Source: an uncultured Prevotellaceae bacterium (GTDB lineage: Bacteria; Bacteroidota; Bacteroidia; Bacteroidales; Bacteroidaceae). From it: 59,654 nucleotides of DNA. Where the stretch lies: NCBI GenBank assembly GCA_900316445.1, contig ONCZ01000038.1:1-59654 (forward strand), given 5' to 3'. Every line of letters starts with the position of its first letter. Position 1 is the first letter of the stretch. The notes beneath the pieces are model-generated. The model was not told the origin of the DNA, did no database searches, and saw nothing but the letters and a program-made list of their open reading frames with translations. The translations under genes were made by a program, and so were the position numbers. Shown piece after piece: positions 16,943 through 26,410 of this stretch.

Positions 16943-18826
16943 ATGAAAAGGTATATATTGTTGCTGACGTTGTCAGTTTGTGTAGCAGCCGCTCAGGCAG
17001 CGGCACCCAAGCGTCCTATGCTGGAGCAAGGTAAAAGGTGGTACTACATCTATCACTATGTGGCGGAAGGAGGACACGGTCCAGAATTCACCCAACCTCC
17101 ATACATAACGGAATGGATGGTCTGGTACACGCTTAAAGGCGACACCGCTATCGGCGGACGTGAATATATGAAGATGTATAGGTACGACGAATACTTTGGC
17201 AAGGAAACGTACTATGGTGCCTACCGAGAGGACGGAAAAGGGAGGGTGTATCTTTATGGTCCAAATAACAAGGAGGAATACAAGGTGTTTGACCTTGAAT
17301 GGGCCGACTTCGAGTATCATCCTGACAACATCATCATAGAGACCATCAAGTCGAATGGCAAGCTTTTCAACCGTTACCGCTATCAAAGCCGCCGCCCTGA
17401 GGGAGACACCTATGATGTTTATTGCAGCATAGAAGGTGTGGGCTATAAGGACCGTGGAATCATCCACCTCCCATGGGATATACCTGACTGCCCAGAAGAT
17501 TACGAGGAACTGCACGCTGTCAGCTGCAAGGACTTCTCTTTTTCGGCATCAGACTTCAACGCACCCAAGGAGATCGAGCTGGCGGAGGGCGAGCAGGAAC
17601 TGATTAACAGCAACAACGACTTCGCGTTTAACCTCTTCCGCAAGGCGCGAGGCGACAAGAGCAAGATACTTTCGCCCCTGAGCATCACCTTTGCCTTGGG
17701 TATGCTCAACAATGGAGCCGATGGAGAGACCTTGAAACAAATCAATCAGACGCTCGGCTTCGGCGACGCTGGGGCAGACGCCATCAATGTCTTCTGCCAG
17801 AAGATGCTGAAGGAGTCAAACACGCTCGACGAGAAGACCAAAGCCATGATTGCCAACACCATCTTTGTGAACGAAGGCTTTGGCTATCGTCTGCAGGAAG
17901 GTTTCATCGACAAAGCCAATACTTTCTATGACGCCCAGCCCCAGAACCGCGACTTTGCAGACGGTGAGACGATGGACGTCATCAACCAATGGGCCAGCGA
18001 CCACACGATGGGCATGATTCCCGAGGTGCTCAAAGAAGACTCTTTCAATCCCGATGCAGTCAGTTATCTGCTGAATGCCCTCTATTTCAAAGGCATCTGG
18101 AGCAGTCCCTTCAAAAAGGAGGCGACTCAAGATGAGCCGTTTGGCGGAGGCGATGAAGTGCCGATGATGCACAATTTCAAAGAAGGATCACTCTATGCAG
18201 AGAACGACCTCTATCAGGCGGTCCGTCTGCCTTACGGCAATGGGGCTTACAGGATGGACGTCTTCCTGCCGCGTGAGGACAAGACCGTCGGTGAGGTGCT
18301 TGAAACACTTAACGGCAACAACTGGCAGCCGGAATACGAAAATACGGACGTGGATCTGAAACTGCCTCGCTTTGAGACAGATACCAATCAAGATCTGGTG
18401 GGGGTGATGGCTGGCTTAGGTATGCCTAAAGCATTCTCTATCGATGCTGAATTCCCCTATTTCTGCAACGGCGATCCTTATATCAGCCAGATGTTCCAGG
18501 TGGCTAAGATCAAACTCGACGAGGAAGGAACTGAGGCAGCAGCCGTCACCGTCATAGAAATGACAGAGTCCATCCCCCAGCGAGCTGATTTCCATGCTAA
18601 CCGTCCGTTCCTCTACATCATCAGCGAACAGTCCACAGGCGTCATCTTCTTCATCGGCCAATATACGGGAGGTGTGACGGCTGACATCAGAACCGGCATC
18701 GTCGGCACGAAGGCAGAGCCCAAGACGGGCGCTAACAACCTGATTTATAACCTCTCAGGCCAGCGGATGAGCCGGGAACCCGCCCGAGGTCTTTATATCA
18801 AGAACGGTAAGGTTATGATCAAATAA
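16943..18826 (+). CDS. Secreted serpin with N-terminal accessory module (serpin 1)
   Basis: 627 residues. Signal peptide about 1-19 (ends AQAAA). Residues about 25-205 form a module (PMLEQGKRWYY, LKGDTAIGGREYMKMY, YYGAYREDGKGRVYL, IEGVGY) that also appears in serpin 2 and, more loosely, in the proteins at 37088 and 38487. The serpin domain spans about 220-580, with the shutter and breach motifs (NSNNDFAFNLFRKA, KILSPLSITFALGMLNNGA, FHANRPFLYII). The reactive-centre hinge EEGTEAAAVTVIEM begins at E527 and fits the inhibitory consensus of small residues at P12-P9; the scissile bond should lie about residues 540-546 (TESIP). It should trap serine or cysteine proteases outside the cell. The C-terminal 27 residues (NLSGQRMSREPARGLYIKNG) are a tail common in Prevotella secreted proteins. 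A terminator follows at 18854. Confidence 0.88.
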   Translation: MKRYILLLTLSVCVAAAQAAAPKRPMLEQGKRWYYIYHYVAEGGHGPEFTQPPYITEWMVWYTLKGDTAIGGREYMKMYRYDEYFGKETYYGAYREDGKGRVYLYGPNNKEEYKVFDLEWADFEYHPDNIIIETIKSNGKLFNRYRYQSRRPEGDTYDVYCSIEGVGYKDRGIIHLPWDIPDCPEDYEELHAVSCKDFSFSASDFNAPKEIELAEGEQELINSNNDFAFNLFRKARGDKSKILSPLSITFALGMLNNGADGETLKQINQTLGFGDAGADAINVFCQKMLKESNTLDEKTKAMIANTIFVNEGFGYRLQEGFIDKANTFYDAQPQNRDFADGETMDVINQWASDHTMGMIPEVLKEDSFNPDAVSYLLNALYFKGIWSSPFKKEATQDEPFGGGDEVPMMHNFKEGSLYAENDLYQAVRLPYGNGAYRMDVFLPREDKTVGEVLETLNGNNWQPEYENTDVDLKLPRFETDTNQDLVGVMAGLGMPKAFSIDAEFPYFCNGDPYISQMFQVAKIKLDEEGTEAAAVTVIEMTESIPQRADFHANRPFLYIISEQSTGVIFFIGQYTGGVTADIRTGIVGTKAEPKTGANNLIYNLSGQRMSREPARGLYIKNGKVMIK

Positions 18827-18853
18827 TTCCCCATGATTGGACACATGTTTGAT

Positions 18854-18893
18854 ATGTCGGAGTGGCAAAAAAGTCGCTCCGACATCTGTTTTT
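18854..18893 (+). terminator. Terminator of serpin gene 1
   Basis: ATGTCGGAG (18854-18862) pairs with CTCCGACAT (18877-18885), followed by CTGTTTTTAATTT. Confidence 0.75.
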
Positions 18894-18947
18894 AATTTCT
18901 TTAACCTAAAAAGAATTGTGTGCGTGCAAAAAATTGCTAAATGGCAC

Positions 18948-18977
18948 TTGCCTTTTCGTATTTTCTTTGTACCTTTG
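18948..18977 (+). promoter_or_regulatory. Promoter of pckA
   Basis: TTG (18948-18950), 19 bases, TACCTTTG (18970-18977); the ATG is 50 bases downstream. Confidence 0.65.
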
Positions 18978-19027
18978 CACCGCATTTTTGAAAATAGTAA
19001 CAACTTAATATTAAAACAGTTAGTAAT

Positions 19028-20641
19028 ATGGCAAAGTTAGATTTGACACAGTATGGCATCACCGGTTCAACCGTGATTGCTCACAATCCGTCGTATGAGT
19101 ACCTCTATGAAGAGGAGACAAAGGCAGGCCTCGAGGGTTTCGACAAGGGCGTAAACACCGAGCTCAATGCCGTTAACGTGATGACTGGTATCTATACCGG
19201 CCGCTCGCCTAAGGACAAGTACATCGTGAAGGATGCACAGAGCGAGGACAAGGTATGGTGGACTTCTGAGGAATACAAGAACGACAACCACCCCATGAGC
19301 GAAGAGGTCTGGGCCAAGGTGAAGGAGATCGCCATCAAGGAGCTTTGCAATAAGAACCTGTATGTGATGGACGCTTTCTGCGGTGCCAACGAGGCTACCC
19401 GTCTGCGTGTCCGTTTCATCGTCGAGGTAGCCTGGCAGGCTCACTTCGTGAAGAACATGTTCATCCAGCCCACCGCTGAGGAACTGGAGAGCTTCGAGCC
19501 TAACTTCGTGATCTACAACGCCTCTAAGGCTAAGGTTGAGAACTACAAGGAGCTGGGTCTGAACTCAGAGACCTGTGTGGCCTTCAACACCTCTACCCGC
19601 GAGCAGTGCATCATCAACACCTGGTACGGTGGTGAGATGAAGAAGGGTATGTTCTCCATGATGAACTACTATCTGCCCCTGCAGGGTATCGCTTCTATGC
19701 ACTGCTCTGCCAACACCGATATGGAGGGTAAGAACACCGCTATCTTCTTCGGTCTCTCCGGTACTGGTAAGACCACGCTGTCAACCGATCCGAAGCGTCT
19801 GCTCATCGGTGACGACGAGCACGGCTGGGACGACGAGGGCGTGTTCAACTTCGAGGGCGGCTGCTATGCCAAGGTGATCAACCTCGACAAGGAGAGCGAG
19901 CCCGACATCTACAACGCTATCCGTCGCGACGCTCTGCTCGAGAACGTCACTGTCGACGAGACTGGTAAGATCGACTTCGCTGACAAGAGCGTGACTGAGA
20001 ACACCCGTGTCTCTTATCCTATCAACCACATCGAGAAGATTGCCCAGAAGGTGAACAAGAAGAGCGCCGGTCCCGAGGCCAAGAACGTCATCTTCCTCTC
20101 TGCCGATGCCTTCGGCGTGCTGCCTCCCGTATCTATCCTGACTCCGGAGCAGACGAAGTACTACTTCCTCTCTGGTTTCACAGCTAAGCTGGCTGGTACA
20201 GAGCGCGGTATCACAGAGCCCACCCCCACCTTCTCTGCTTGCTTCGGCCAGGCATTCCTCGAGCTGCACCCCACCAAGTATGCTGAGGAGCTCGTGAAGC
20301 GCATGGAGAAGAGCGGTGCCAAGGCTTATCTGGTGAACACCGGTTGGAACGGTACGGGCAAGCGTATCTCTATCAAGGATACCCGTGGTATCATCGACGC
20401 TATCCTCGGTGGTGACATCCTGAACGCTCCTACCAAAAAGATTCCTTACTTCGACTTCGAGGTTCCCACACAGCTCAACGGCGTGGCTTGGGGTATCCTC
20501 GATCCTCGCGACACCTATCAGAACCGCGACGAGTGGGAAGAGAAGGCTAAGGATCTTGCTGGCCGCTTCATCAAGAACTTCAAGAAGTACGAGGGCAACG
20601 AGGCTGGTAAGGCACTGGTCGCTGCAGGTCCGAAACTCTAA
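19028..20641 (+). CDS. pckA: Phosphoenolpyruvate carboxykinase (ATP)
   Basis: 537 residues, full family length. It interconverts oxaloacetate plus ATP with PEP plus CO2 plus ADP. In Bacteroidetes this step often runs toward oxaloacetate and succinate during sugar fermentation. Motifs: [12 protein letters not shown], the kinase-1 P-loop [14 protein letters not shown], the metal-binding [11 protein letters not shown], and the adenine-site region [17 protein letters not shown]. Codons are strongly biased (GAG, AAG, CTC, GGT), as in a highly expressed gene. Monocistronic, with its own promoter and a strong terminator at 20684. Confidence 0.97.
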   Translation: MAKLDLTQYGITGSTVIAHNPSYEYLYEEETKAGLEGFDKGVNTELNAVNVMTGIYTGRSPKDKYIVKDAQSEDKVWWTSEEYKNDNHPMSEEVWAKVKEIAIKELCNKNLYVMDAFCGANEATRLRVRFIVEVAWQAHFVKNMFIQPTAEELESFEPNFVIYNASKAKVENYKELGLNSETCVAFNTSTREQCIINTWYGGEMKKGMFSMMNYYLPLQGIASMHCSANTDMEGKNTAIFFGLSGTGKTTLSTDPKRLLIGDDEHGWDDEGVFNFEGGCYAKVINLDKESEPDIYNAIRRDALLENVTVDETGKIDFADKSVTENTRVSYPINHIEKIAQKVNKKSAGPEAKNVIFLSADAFGVLPPVSILTPEQTKYYFLSGFTAKLAGTERGITEPTPTFSACFGQAFLELHPTKYAEELVKRMEKSGAKAYLVNTGWNGTGKRISIKDTRGIIDAILGGDILNAPTKKIPYFDFEVPTQLNGVAWGILDPRDTYQNRDEWEEKAKDLAGRFIKNFKKYEGNEAGKALVAAGPKL

Positions 20642-20647
20642 GACCAC

Positions 20648-20671
20648 GAATTTCACGAATTTCACGAATTC
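20648..20671. repeat. Tandem word TTTCACGAA
   Basis: Three near-copies of the 9-base word CACGAATTT directly after the pckA stop. A second array with the word AATCCGTA/AATCCGTAA lies at 20729-20752 beyond the terminator. Part of the short-word pattern described in the findings. Confidence 0.6.
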
Positions 20672-20683
20672 AAATATTGGTTA

Positions 20684-20714
20684 AGAGGATTGCGATTTCG
20701 CAGTCCTCTTTTTT
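20684..20714 (+). terminator. Terminator of pckA
   Basis: GAGGATTGCG and CGCAGTCCTC pair around ATTT, followed by TTTTTTA. A strong intrinsic terminator form. Confidence 0.85.
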
Positions 20715-20822
20715 ATGTTCAAAATCCGTATAATCCGTAAAATCCGTAGGTTATATATATTAATAATCCGTTAATATAGCCAAATTATGACATATTTTCT
20801 TTAATTATAAGGTGAAAATGGC

Positions 20823-20851
20823 TTGTTTTTGCGGAATTGTGAGTAACTTTG
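20823..20851 (+). promoter_or_regulatory. Promoter of the envelope-assembly operon
   Basis: TTG (20823-20825), 18 bases, TAACTTTG (20844-20851). The first gene starts at 20888. Confidence 0.55.
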
Positions 20852-20887
20852 CAGCCGAATTGTGAGTAAACTGTATATCAGACAAGA

Positions 20888-22027
20888 ATGAACAAGCATA
20901 TTTCTGCACTCTTCGCCTTGATCGTGGGGGCGCTGATGATGACGTCGTGCCTCAAGTCAAACGACTCAAGTGAGATTGTTTACAATAACGACACAGCCAT
21001 CACAGCCTTCAGCCTGGCAGCCGTGAACCGCTATATCCATACCACTTCCAAGAGTGGTGCGGATTCTGTCTATAAGAGCGTCTACACCTATCCCGTCTCG
21101 TTTAGCATCGACCAATACAATCAGACGATCTACAACACAGACTCGCTCTATGCCGACTGTGACCTGAAGCACGTGCTGATCAGTGTGTCCACCAAGAACA
21201 GCGGCGTCGCCGTCATCAAGAGTCTGACGAGCGACACGCTGACGACCATTCTCTCGACAGACTCCCTCGACTTCACACAACCCCGTGAGGTGCGCGTCTA
21301 TTCGCAGGACGGCAAATCCTACCGCGCCTATAAGGTCACGATGAACAAGCATCAGGTGGCCACCGATCAGATCCTGTGGGAGAAGATGCCGGCAGACAGC
21401 TATCCCGTAGATACCGAGAAGGAGAAGTGGGAGCAGATCATAGAAGACAAAGGACTGGCCGTGTTCATCGGTGCCGGTACGAAGGAGGCATACGCCTACG
21501 ATATGGACGGACAGCTGGTGGTGAGCAAGGACGAGGGTGCCACTTGGGAACCCGACACGCTCGACGACAGCACCACGCTCCTGCCGAGACAGAGCATCGC
21601 CTTCGTGTCCTATCCCTTCGAAGCCAACAAGGACACTGACTATCAGTTGCTCGCCGGCGTCATCGAAGGAGAGGATATTGTCAGCGTCGTCTGGCGCAAG
21701 GTGGCAGAATATGCTGAAGGCAGCCAACCCGGGAAATGGTGCTTCGTGCCCGTTGAGGTGTTCAACCGCTACTCCCTCCCGGCTCCGGATAATAAAGACC
21801 TCAACCTCGTGTATTTCCACAAGAAGGTGCTGGCCATCAGCAGCGACTGGATCCGCGTCAGCATCGACGGCGGTATCACGTGGAAGGACTACGGCAAAAT
21901 GCCGCTTCCTGACGACAACCTGACGGCGGTGGAAGCCTGCACAGACGCCGAGGGTGCCCTCTGGATCAAGGAACTGAATACGGACAACGTATGGCGAGGA
22001 ATACTCGTGGAAGAGTGGAGTGAGTAG
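20888..22027 (+). CDS. DUF6242-type lipoprotein
   Basis: 379 residues. Lipoprotein signal peptide with lipobox MMTSC, so the mature protein starts at the cysteine near residue 21. Residues about 35-150 form a beta-sandwich-like region; 150-379 look like a beta-propeller-type repeat region (VSKDEGATWEPDT, VSIDGGITWKDYG are Asp-box-like). This matches my memory of the Bacteroidetes DUF6242 family; no biochemical role is known to me. First gene of a run of eight plus-strand genes that includes uppS, bamA and skp paralogues, which suggests an envelope role. The stop is 2 bases before the next start. Confidence 0.75.
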   Translation: MNKHISALFALIVGALMMTSCLKSNDSSEIVYNNDTAITAFSLAAVNRYIHTTSKSGADSVYKSVYTYPVSFSIDQYNQTIYNTDSLYADCDLKHVLISVSTKNSGVAVIKSLTSDTLTTILSTDSLDFTQPREVRVYSQDGKSYRAYKVTMNKHQVATDQILWEKMPADSYPVDTEKEKWEQIIEDKGLAVFIGAGTKEAYAYDMDGQLVVSKDEGATWEPDTLDDSTTLLPRQSIAFVSYPFEANKDTDYQLLAGVIEGEDIVSVVWRKVAEYAEGSQPGKWCFVPVEVFNRYSLPAPDNKDLNLVYFHKKVLAISSDWIRVSIDGGITWKDYGKMPLPDDNLTAVEACTDAEGALWIKELNTDNVWRGILVEEWSE

Positions 22028-22029
22028 TG

Positions 22030-22746
22030 ATGAGTGAAAGATATAGGATGAAAGAGAATGTGATTTGGGGACGGAGGATTCTGCCACTACTGATCACTTT
22101 TCACTTATCACTTTTCACTGCCGCCGCACAGGACGAGCCGGAGTACAAGATGGAGGCAGGAGCAGGCATCGGACTGGTGGCCTACACGGGCGACTTCAAC
22201 GGCAACCTGCTGAAAGGTATGCAGCCCTGGGGCACGCTGATAGGGAAATACCACCTGAGCCCGCGCTCAGCCATAGGCTTCAACCTGGGAATGGGAAAGA
22301 TCAAAGGCTCCAGCAGCAAGGCGGACACCTGGTACCCGATAGAAGAACCGTATGAGTTCGACAACACGCTCACGGAAGGCATCTTCAGGTATGAGTACAA
22401 TTTCTGGGCCTACGGAACAGGACAGGAATACCGGGGCGCGAAGCGACTGGCGCCGTTTGTGACCATCGGCCTGGGACTGGTACACCACAGTGGAGAAAAC
22501 AGCGGCATCACGATGAGCCTGCCCATCGGTGCCGGCGTCAAATATAAGATCGGGCAGCGACTGAACCTCATCGCAGAGTGGGTATTCAGGCTCACACCCT
22601 GTGACGAGCTCGACGGGAGGAAAGACCTCTACGGCATCAAGAGCAGCGGACTCTTCAAGAACACCGACTGCTACAGCGTGCTGCAACTGGCACTCACCTA
22701 CGACATCTGGATGAAGTGCAAAACGTGTCACAACGATAGAGACTGA
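22030..22746 (+). CDS. DUF6089-type outer-membrane beta-barrel protein
   Basis: 238 residues from ATG 22030; a GTG at 22027 overlaps the previous stop, and ATG 22048 would give the shortest signal peptide (MKENVIWGRRILPLL to TAAAQ). After cleavage the protein is a small predicted beta-barrel with alternating strands (MEAGAGIGLVAYTGDF, PFVTIGLGLVHHS, VLQLALTYDIW). In Bacteroidetes this family sits beside uppS and bamA, as here; its role is not established. The signal-peptide codons at 22096-22120 are CACTTTTCACTTATCACTTT, complementary to the start region (see findings). Confidence 0.75.
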   Translation: MSERYRMKENVIWGRRILPLLITFHLSLFTAAAQDEPEYKMEAGAGIGLVAYTGDFNGNLLKGMQPWGTLIGKYHLSPRSAIGFNLGMGKIKGSSSKADTWYPIEEPYEFDNTLTEGIFRYEYNFWAYGTGQEYRGAKRLAPFVTIGLGLVHHSGENSGITMSLPIGAGVKYKIGQRLNLIAEWVFRLTPCDELDGRKDLYGIKSSGLFKNTDCYSVLQLALTYDIWMKCKTCHNDRD

Positions 22747-22774
22747 AGAAGATTGAAAATTGAAAATTGAAGAT
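22747..22774. repeat. Tandem word GATTGAAAATTGAAAATTGA
   Basis: Three to four copies of a 9-base word between the DUF6089 gene and uppS. Example of the short-word junction repeats. Confidence 0.6.
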
Positions 22775-22782
22775 TTAGAGAT

Positions 22783-23532
22783 ATGAGCGAGCAATTGGAC
22801 ATGAACCGCATCCCTCAGCACATTGCCATCATCATGGACGGCAACGGCCGCTGGGCTACTGAGCGAGACCTGGATCGTACGTTTGGACACAAGGCAGGAC
22901 TCGACACTGTGAAGAGAATCACTGCAGAGTGTTCACGCCTAGGTGTGAAATACCTCACACTCTATACTTTCTCCACAGAGAACTGGAAACGGCCCGCATA
23001 CGAGATAGAAGCACTGATGGGACTCGTGCTCAACTTTTTGGAGATGGAACTCTTCAGCGACAATAATGTCAAGTTCAAAATGGTCGGTGACCTGAGGAGT
23101 CTGCCTGAGAGCGTCCAGAAGAAAATCCACTACATGGAAGACCTCACATCGAAATACGACGGCATGACGCTGGTAGTGGCACTAAGCTATTCCTCCAGAC
23201 TGGAGCTGACCAATGTCACACAAGAGATTGCGCAGGAGGTAGTGGACGGCAAACTTAAGATAGAAGACATCACCGAGGACAAGATTAACGATTATCTTTG
23301 GACAAACTTCATGCCTGATCCAGACCTTCTGATCCGTACTGGCGGTGAACTCCGCATCTCCAACTATCTGCTCTGGCAGATTGCCTACTCTGAGCTGTAT
23401 TTCTGCGACACCTATTGGCCAGACTTCATGGAGGAAGACCTCTACAAGGCTATTGCCGACTACCAGAACCGTCAGCGCCGTTTCGGCAAGACCGAGGCAC
23501 AGATAGAAGCGGAGGAAGAGGTGAAAAAGTGA
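22783..23532 (+). CDS. uppS: Undecaprenyl diphosphate synthase (isoprenyl transferase)
   Basis: 249 residues. It adds eight cis-isoprene units to farnesyl diphosphate, making the lipid carrier for peptidoglycan and surface glycans. Motifs: HIAIIMDGNGRWA (about 8-20), with the catalytic Asp; GHKAGLDTVKRI; TLYTFSTENWKRP; and PDLLIRTGGELRISNYLLWQIAYSELYF. Length is typical. It lies in the envelope operon directly before bamA, linking carrier-lipid supply with outer-membrane assembly genes. The final codons run into a GTGAAAAAGTGAAAAAGTGA array. Confidence 0.96.
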   Translation: MSEQLDMNRIPQHIAIIMDGNGRWATERDLDRTFGHKAGLDTVKRITAECSRLGVKYLTLYTFSTENWKRPAYEIEALMGLVLNFLEMELFSDNNVKFKMVGDLRSLPESVQKKIHYMEDLTSKYDGMTLVVALSYSSRLELTNVTQEIAQEVVDGKLKIEDITEDKINDYLWTNFMPDPDLLIRTGGELRISNYLLWQIAYSELYFCDTYWPDFMEEDLYKAIADYQNRQRRFGKTEAQIEAEEEVKK

Positions 23533-23650
23533 AAAAGTGAAAAGGTGAATCAAATAATGAAGATATATAATATAATAAGGTATAAGGCCAAAGGGGTATG
23601 GATGAAAGCGCTACTGCTTTCACTCTTTCACCTTTTCACCTTTTCACCTT
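23519..23650. repeat. Complementary short-word arrays around the bamA start
   Basis: GTGAAAAAGTGAAAAAGTGA and following bases (23519-23549) lie before the start; CTTTCACTCTTTCACCTTTT and following bases (23617-23650) lie in the signal-peptide codons. The two are near-exact reverse complements over about 30 bases, so an mRNA stem of about 28 pairs could enclose both candidate start codons (23557, 23602). Confidence 0.75.
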
Positions 23651-26271
23651 TAACGGCTCAGGACAAGATCGTCAACCCCGACATCTCCTATGCCGGTATG
23701 CCCCGCAACTGTGAGATCGGAGGCATCGCCGTCGAGGGTGTCGAAGGCTATGAGGACTATGTGCTGGCAGGACTCTCCGGACTCAGTGTCGGACAGATGA
23801 TTGATGTGCCCGGCTCCCAGATCACCGAGGCCGTGAAGCGCTACTGGCGCAATGGACTCTTCTCGAAGGTAAGCATCACCGCCGACTCCATCGTGGGCAG
23901 CAAGATCTACCTCTGTATCCACCTCGGCATGCGTCCCCGTATCAGCGGCATCAACTACCACGGCCTCAAGAAGGCGGAACGTGAGGATATGGAGACGAAG
24001 CTGGGCATGATGCGCGGCGGACAGCTGACACCGAACATGATCGACCGTGCGAAGATTCTGGCAAAGAAATATTTCGACGAGAAAGGTTACAAGAACGCCG
24101 AGATCGACATCGTGCAGCGCGACGACCCCGAGAAGCAGAATCAGGTGATCCTCGACGTCAATATCGACAAGAAGGCGAAGATGAAGGTTCACAAGCTCAT
24201 CTTCGACGGCAACGAGAAGCTGAAGGACAGCAAGATCAAAGGCTCGCTCTTCAGTAAAGGCGCCTTCGGAAAGATCCACGAGGCCGGCAAGTTCACGAAC
24301 ATATTCAAGTCGAAGAAGTTCACCGACGAGCGCTACCGTGAGGCCAAGCAGGCCCTGCTCGACAAATACAACGAGCTCGGCTTCCGCGATGCCACCATTC
24401 TGGAAGACTCCGTCTCGAACTACGACGACAAGCACGTAGATGTCTATGTGAAGATCGACGAAGGCGACAAATACTTCATCCGCAACATCACCTGGGTGGG
24501 CAACACCGTCGTGACGACAGACTACCTCAATGCCGTGCTCGAGATGAAGAAGGGCGACGTCTATAACCAGAAGCATATTAACAAGCGACTGAAGGAAGAT
24601 GAGGATGCTGCCGGTAACTGGTACTACAACAACGGTTACGTGTTCTCGAACATCGATCCCGTAGAGGTGAATATCGTCGGCGACTCCATCGACCTCGAGA
24701 TGCGCGTCACAGAAGGTCCGCAGGCCCATCTGAACCACGTCCGCATCTACGGTAACGACCGGCTATATGAAGAGGTGGTGCGCCGTGAACTCCATACGAA
24801 ACCCGGCGACCTGTTCAACAAGGAAGCCATCACCCGTTCCATCCGCGATATCGCCTCTATGGGTTTCTTCGATCCTGAGAAGGTGACGCCCGACATCCAG
24901 CCCAACGGTGAAGACGGAACGGTGGACATCAACTGGATGCTCGAACAGAAGAGCAACGACCAGCTGGAATTCTCACTGGGTTGGGGACAGACGGGTATCA
25001 TCGGTAAGATCGGTATCAAGTTCAACAACTTCTCCATCCGTAACCTCTTCGGCAAGAACAAGCTCCATCGCGGCATCCTGCCCTACGGCGACGGTGAGCA
25101 GCTGGGATTCAGCTTCCAGACCAACGGTTCATACTACAGCTCGCTGAGCGCGAACTACGGCACGAACTGGTTCGGCGGCAAGCGTCCTAACAGCCTCAAC
25201 TTCGGCGTGTTCTACTCCAAGCAGTCGGATATCTCCAGCTACTACCGCAACAACGCGTTCTACAACAACTACGCGCTCTACAACTCCGGTTACGGTATGT
25301 ACAACACGGGTTACTACAACTACGATTCGATGCTCGACGATGACAAGACGATGACCGTCTTCGGTGCCTCCGTAGGATGGGGTAAGCGTCTGCGCTGGCC
25401 TGACGACTTCTTCCAGCTGTCGCTCTCACTGGGCTACACCCGTTATATGCTGCGCGACTGGAGCTACTTCTATATCCACAACGGTAACTGTAATAACATC
25501 AACCTGGGTGTGACGCTGTCACGTGTCTCTACCGACAACCAGCTGTTCCCGCGCAGAGGTTCCGAGATGATTGCCTCCGTCACCGCTACTCCACCCTGGT
25601 CGCTCTTCGACAACAAGGACTATGCGCATCTGGCCAAGAACAGCAACTCGGCCACCTATGAGGCAGAGCTGCAGGATGTCTATCGCTGGATCGAGTACCA
25701 CAAGTGGAAGTTCAAGCTGCGTTCGTTCACGGCCCTCACCGGCGGTCAGAAGTGCTTCGTGCTGATGACACGTGCGGAATTTGGACTGTTAGGCAGCTAC
25801 AATGATAACAAGCGCTCACCGTTCGAGACCTTCTACGTCGGTGGTGACGGTATGAGCGGCTACTCTTACGGCTACTCCGAGGAGACTATCGGACTGCGCG
25901 GCTACGAGAACGGTTCAATCTCTTACTCCTCTGCCTACGAGGAAATGATGAACGGCCGCAGCATCTCGTCATACAACTCTTACGCCTACGACCGCTTCAC
26001 GCTCGAGCTCCGCTATCCGTTTATGCTAGGCAACACCACCATCTACGGCCTCGGCTTCCTCGAGGGCGGTAATGCCTGGGCGAAGGCTAAGGACTTCAAC
26101 CCCTTCAAGATGAAGCGCTCTGCCGGTCTCGGTGTGCGTATCTTCCTCCCGATGGTGGGTCTGATGGGTATCGACTGGGCCTACGGCTTCGACGAGGTCT
26201 ATACCAACCAGGCCGGTGCCACGAAGAAAGGCGGAAGCAACTTCCACTTCATCCTCGGACAAGAATTCTAA
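23557..26271 (+). CDS. bamA: Outer-membrane protein assembly factor BamA
   Basis: 904 residues from ATG 23557. GTG 23545 is an upstream option, and ATG 23602 (MKALLLSLFHLFTFSPLTAQ) gives the best signal peptide and may be the true start. It inserts beta-barrel proteins into the outer membrane. Five POTRA-like domains occupy about 30-440 (ISGINYHGLKKAEREDM, GDKYFIRNITWVGN, AHLNHVRIYGNDRLYEEVV) and the C-terminal half is the 16-strand barrel ending HFILGQEF. A Tyr/Asn/Ser-rich stretch (about residues 560-600, YYRNNAFYNNYALYNSGYGM) is a probable extracellular loop and looks lineage-specific. The gene is followed by three Skp paralogues, its usual chaperone partners. Confidence 0.95.
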   Translation: MKIYNIIRYKAKGVWMKALLLSLFHLFTFSPLTAQDKIVNPDISYAGMPRNCEIGGIAVEGVEGYEDYVLAGLSGLSVGQMIDVPGSQITEAVKRYWRNGLFSKVSITADSIVGSKIYLCIHLGMRPRISGINYHGLKKAEREDMETKLGMMRGGQLTPNMIDRAKILAKKYFDEKGYKNAEIDIVQRDDPEKQNQVILDVNIDKKAKMKVHKLIFDGNEKLKDSKIKGSLFSKGAFGKIHEAGKFTNIFKSKKFTDERYREAKQALLDKYNELGFRDATILEDSVSNYDDKHVDVYVKIDEGDKYFIRNITWVGNTVVTTDYLNAVLEMKKGDVYNQKHINKRLKEDEDAAGNWYYNNGYVFSNIDPVEVNIVGDSIDLEMRVTEGPQAHLNHVRIYGNDRLYEEVVRRELHTKPGDLFNKEAITRSIRDIASMGFFDPEKVTPDIQPNGEDGTVDINWMLEQKSNDQLEFSLGWGQTGIIGKIGIKFNNFSIRNLFGKNKLHRGILPYGDGEQLGFSFQTNGSYYSSLSANYGTNWFGGKRPNSLNFGVFYSKQSDISSYYRNNAFYNNYALYNSGYGMYNTGYYNYDSMLDDDKTMTVFGASVGWGKRLRWPDDFFQLSLSLGYTRYMLRDWSYFYIHNGNCNNINLGVTLSRVSTDNQLFPRRGSEMIASVTATPPWSLFDNKDYAHLAKNSNSATYEAELQDVYRWIEYHKWKFKLRSFTALTGGQKCFVLMTRAEFGLLGSYNDNKRSPFETFYVGGDGMSGYSYGYSEETIGLRGYENGSISYSSAYEEMMNGRSISSYNSYAYDRFTLELRYPFMLGNTTIYGLGFLEGGNAWAKAKDFNPFKMKRSAGLGVRIFLPMVGLMGIDWAYGFDEVYTNQAGATKKGGSNFHFILGQEF

Positions 26272-26285
26272 GCGGTCTGCGGCCT

Positions 26286-26410
26286 GAATGATGAATGATG
26301 AATGATAAATTAAAAATATGAGGAAATGAAAACGGTAATGAAACTATTTGCGAACAACAGACTAATGACGATGATAGCTTTATCATTTATCATTTGTCAT
26401 TTATCATTTA
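26286..26410. repeat. Complementary short-word arrays around the first skp start
   Basis: GAATGATGAATGATGAATGA and following bases (26286-26311) lie before the start; TTTATCATTTATCATTTGTC and following bases (26379-26410) encode the signal-peptide core. The arrays are reverse complements with few mismatches and enclose the start codon at 26326. Confidence 0.75.
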
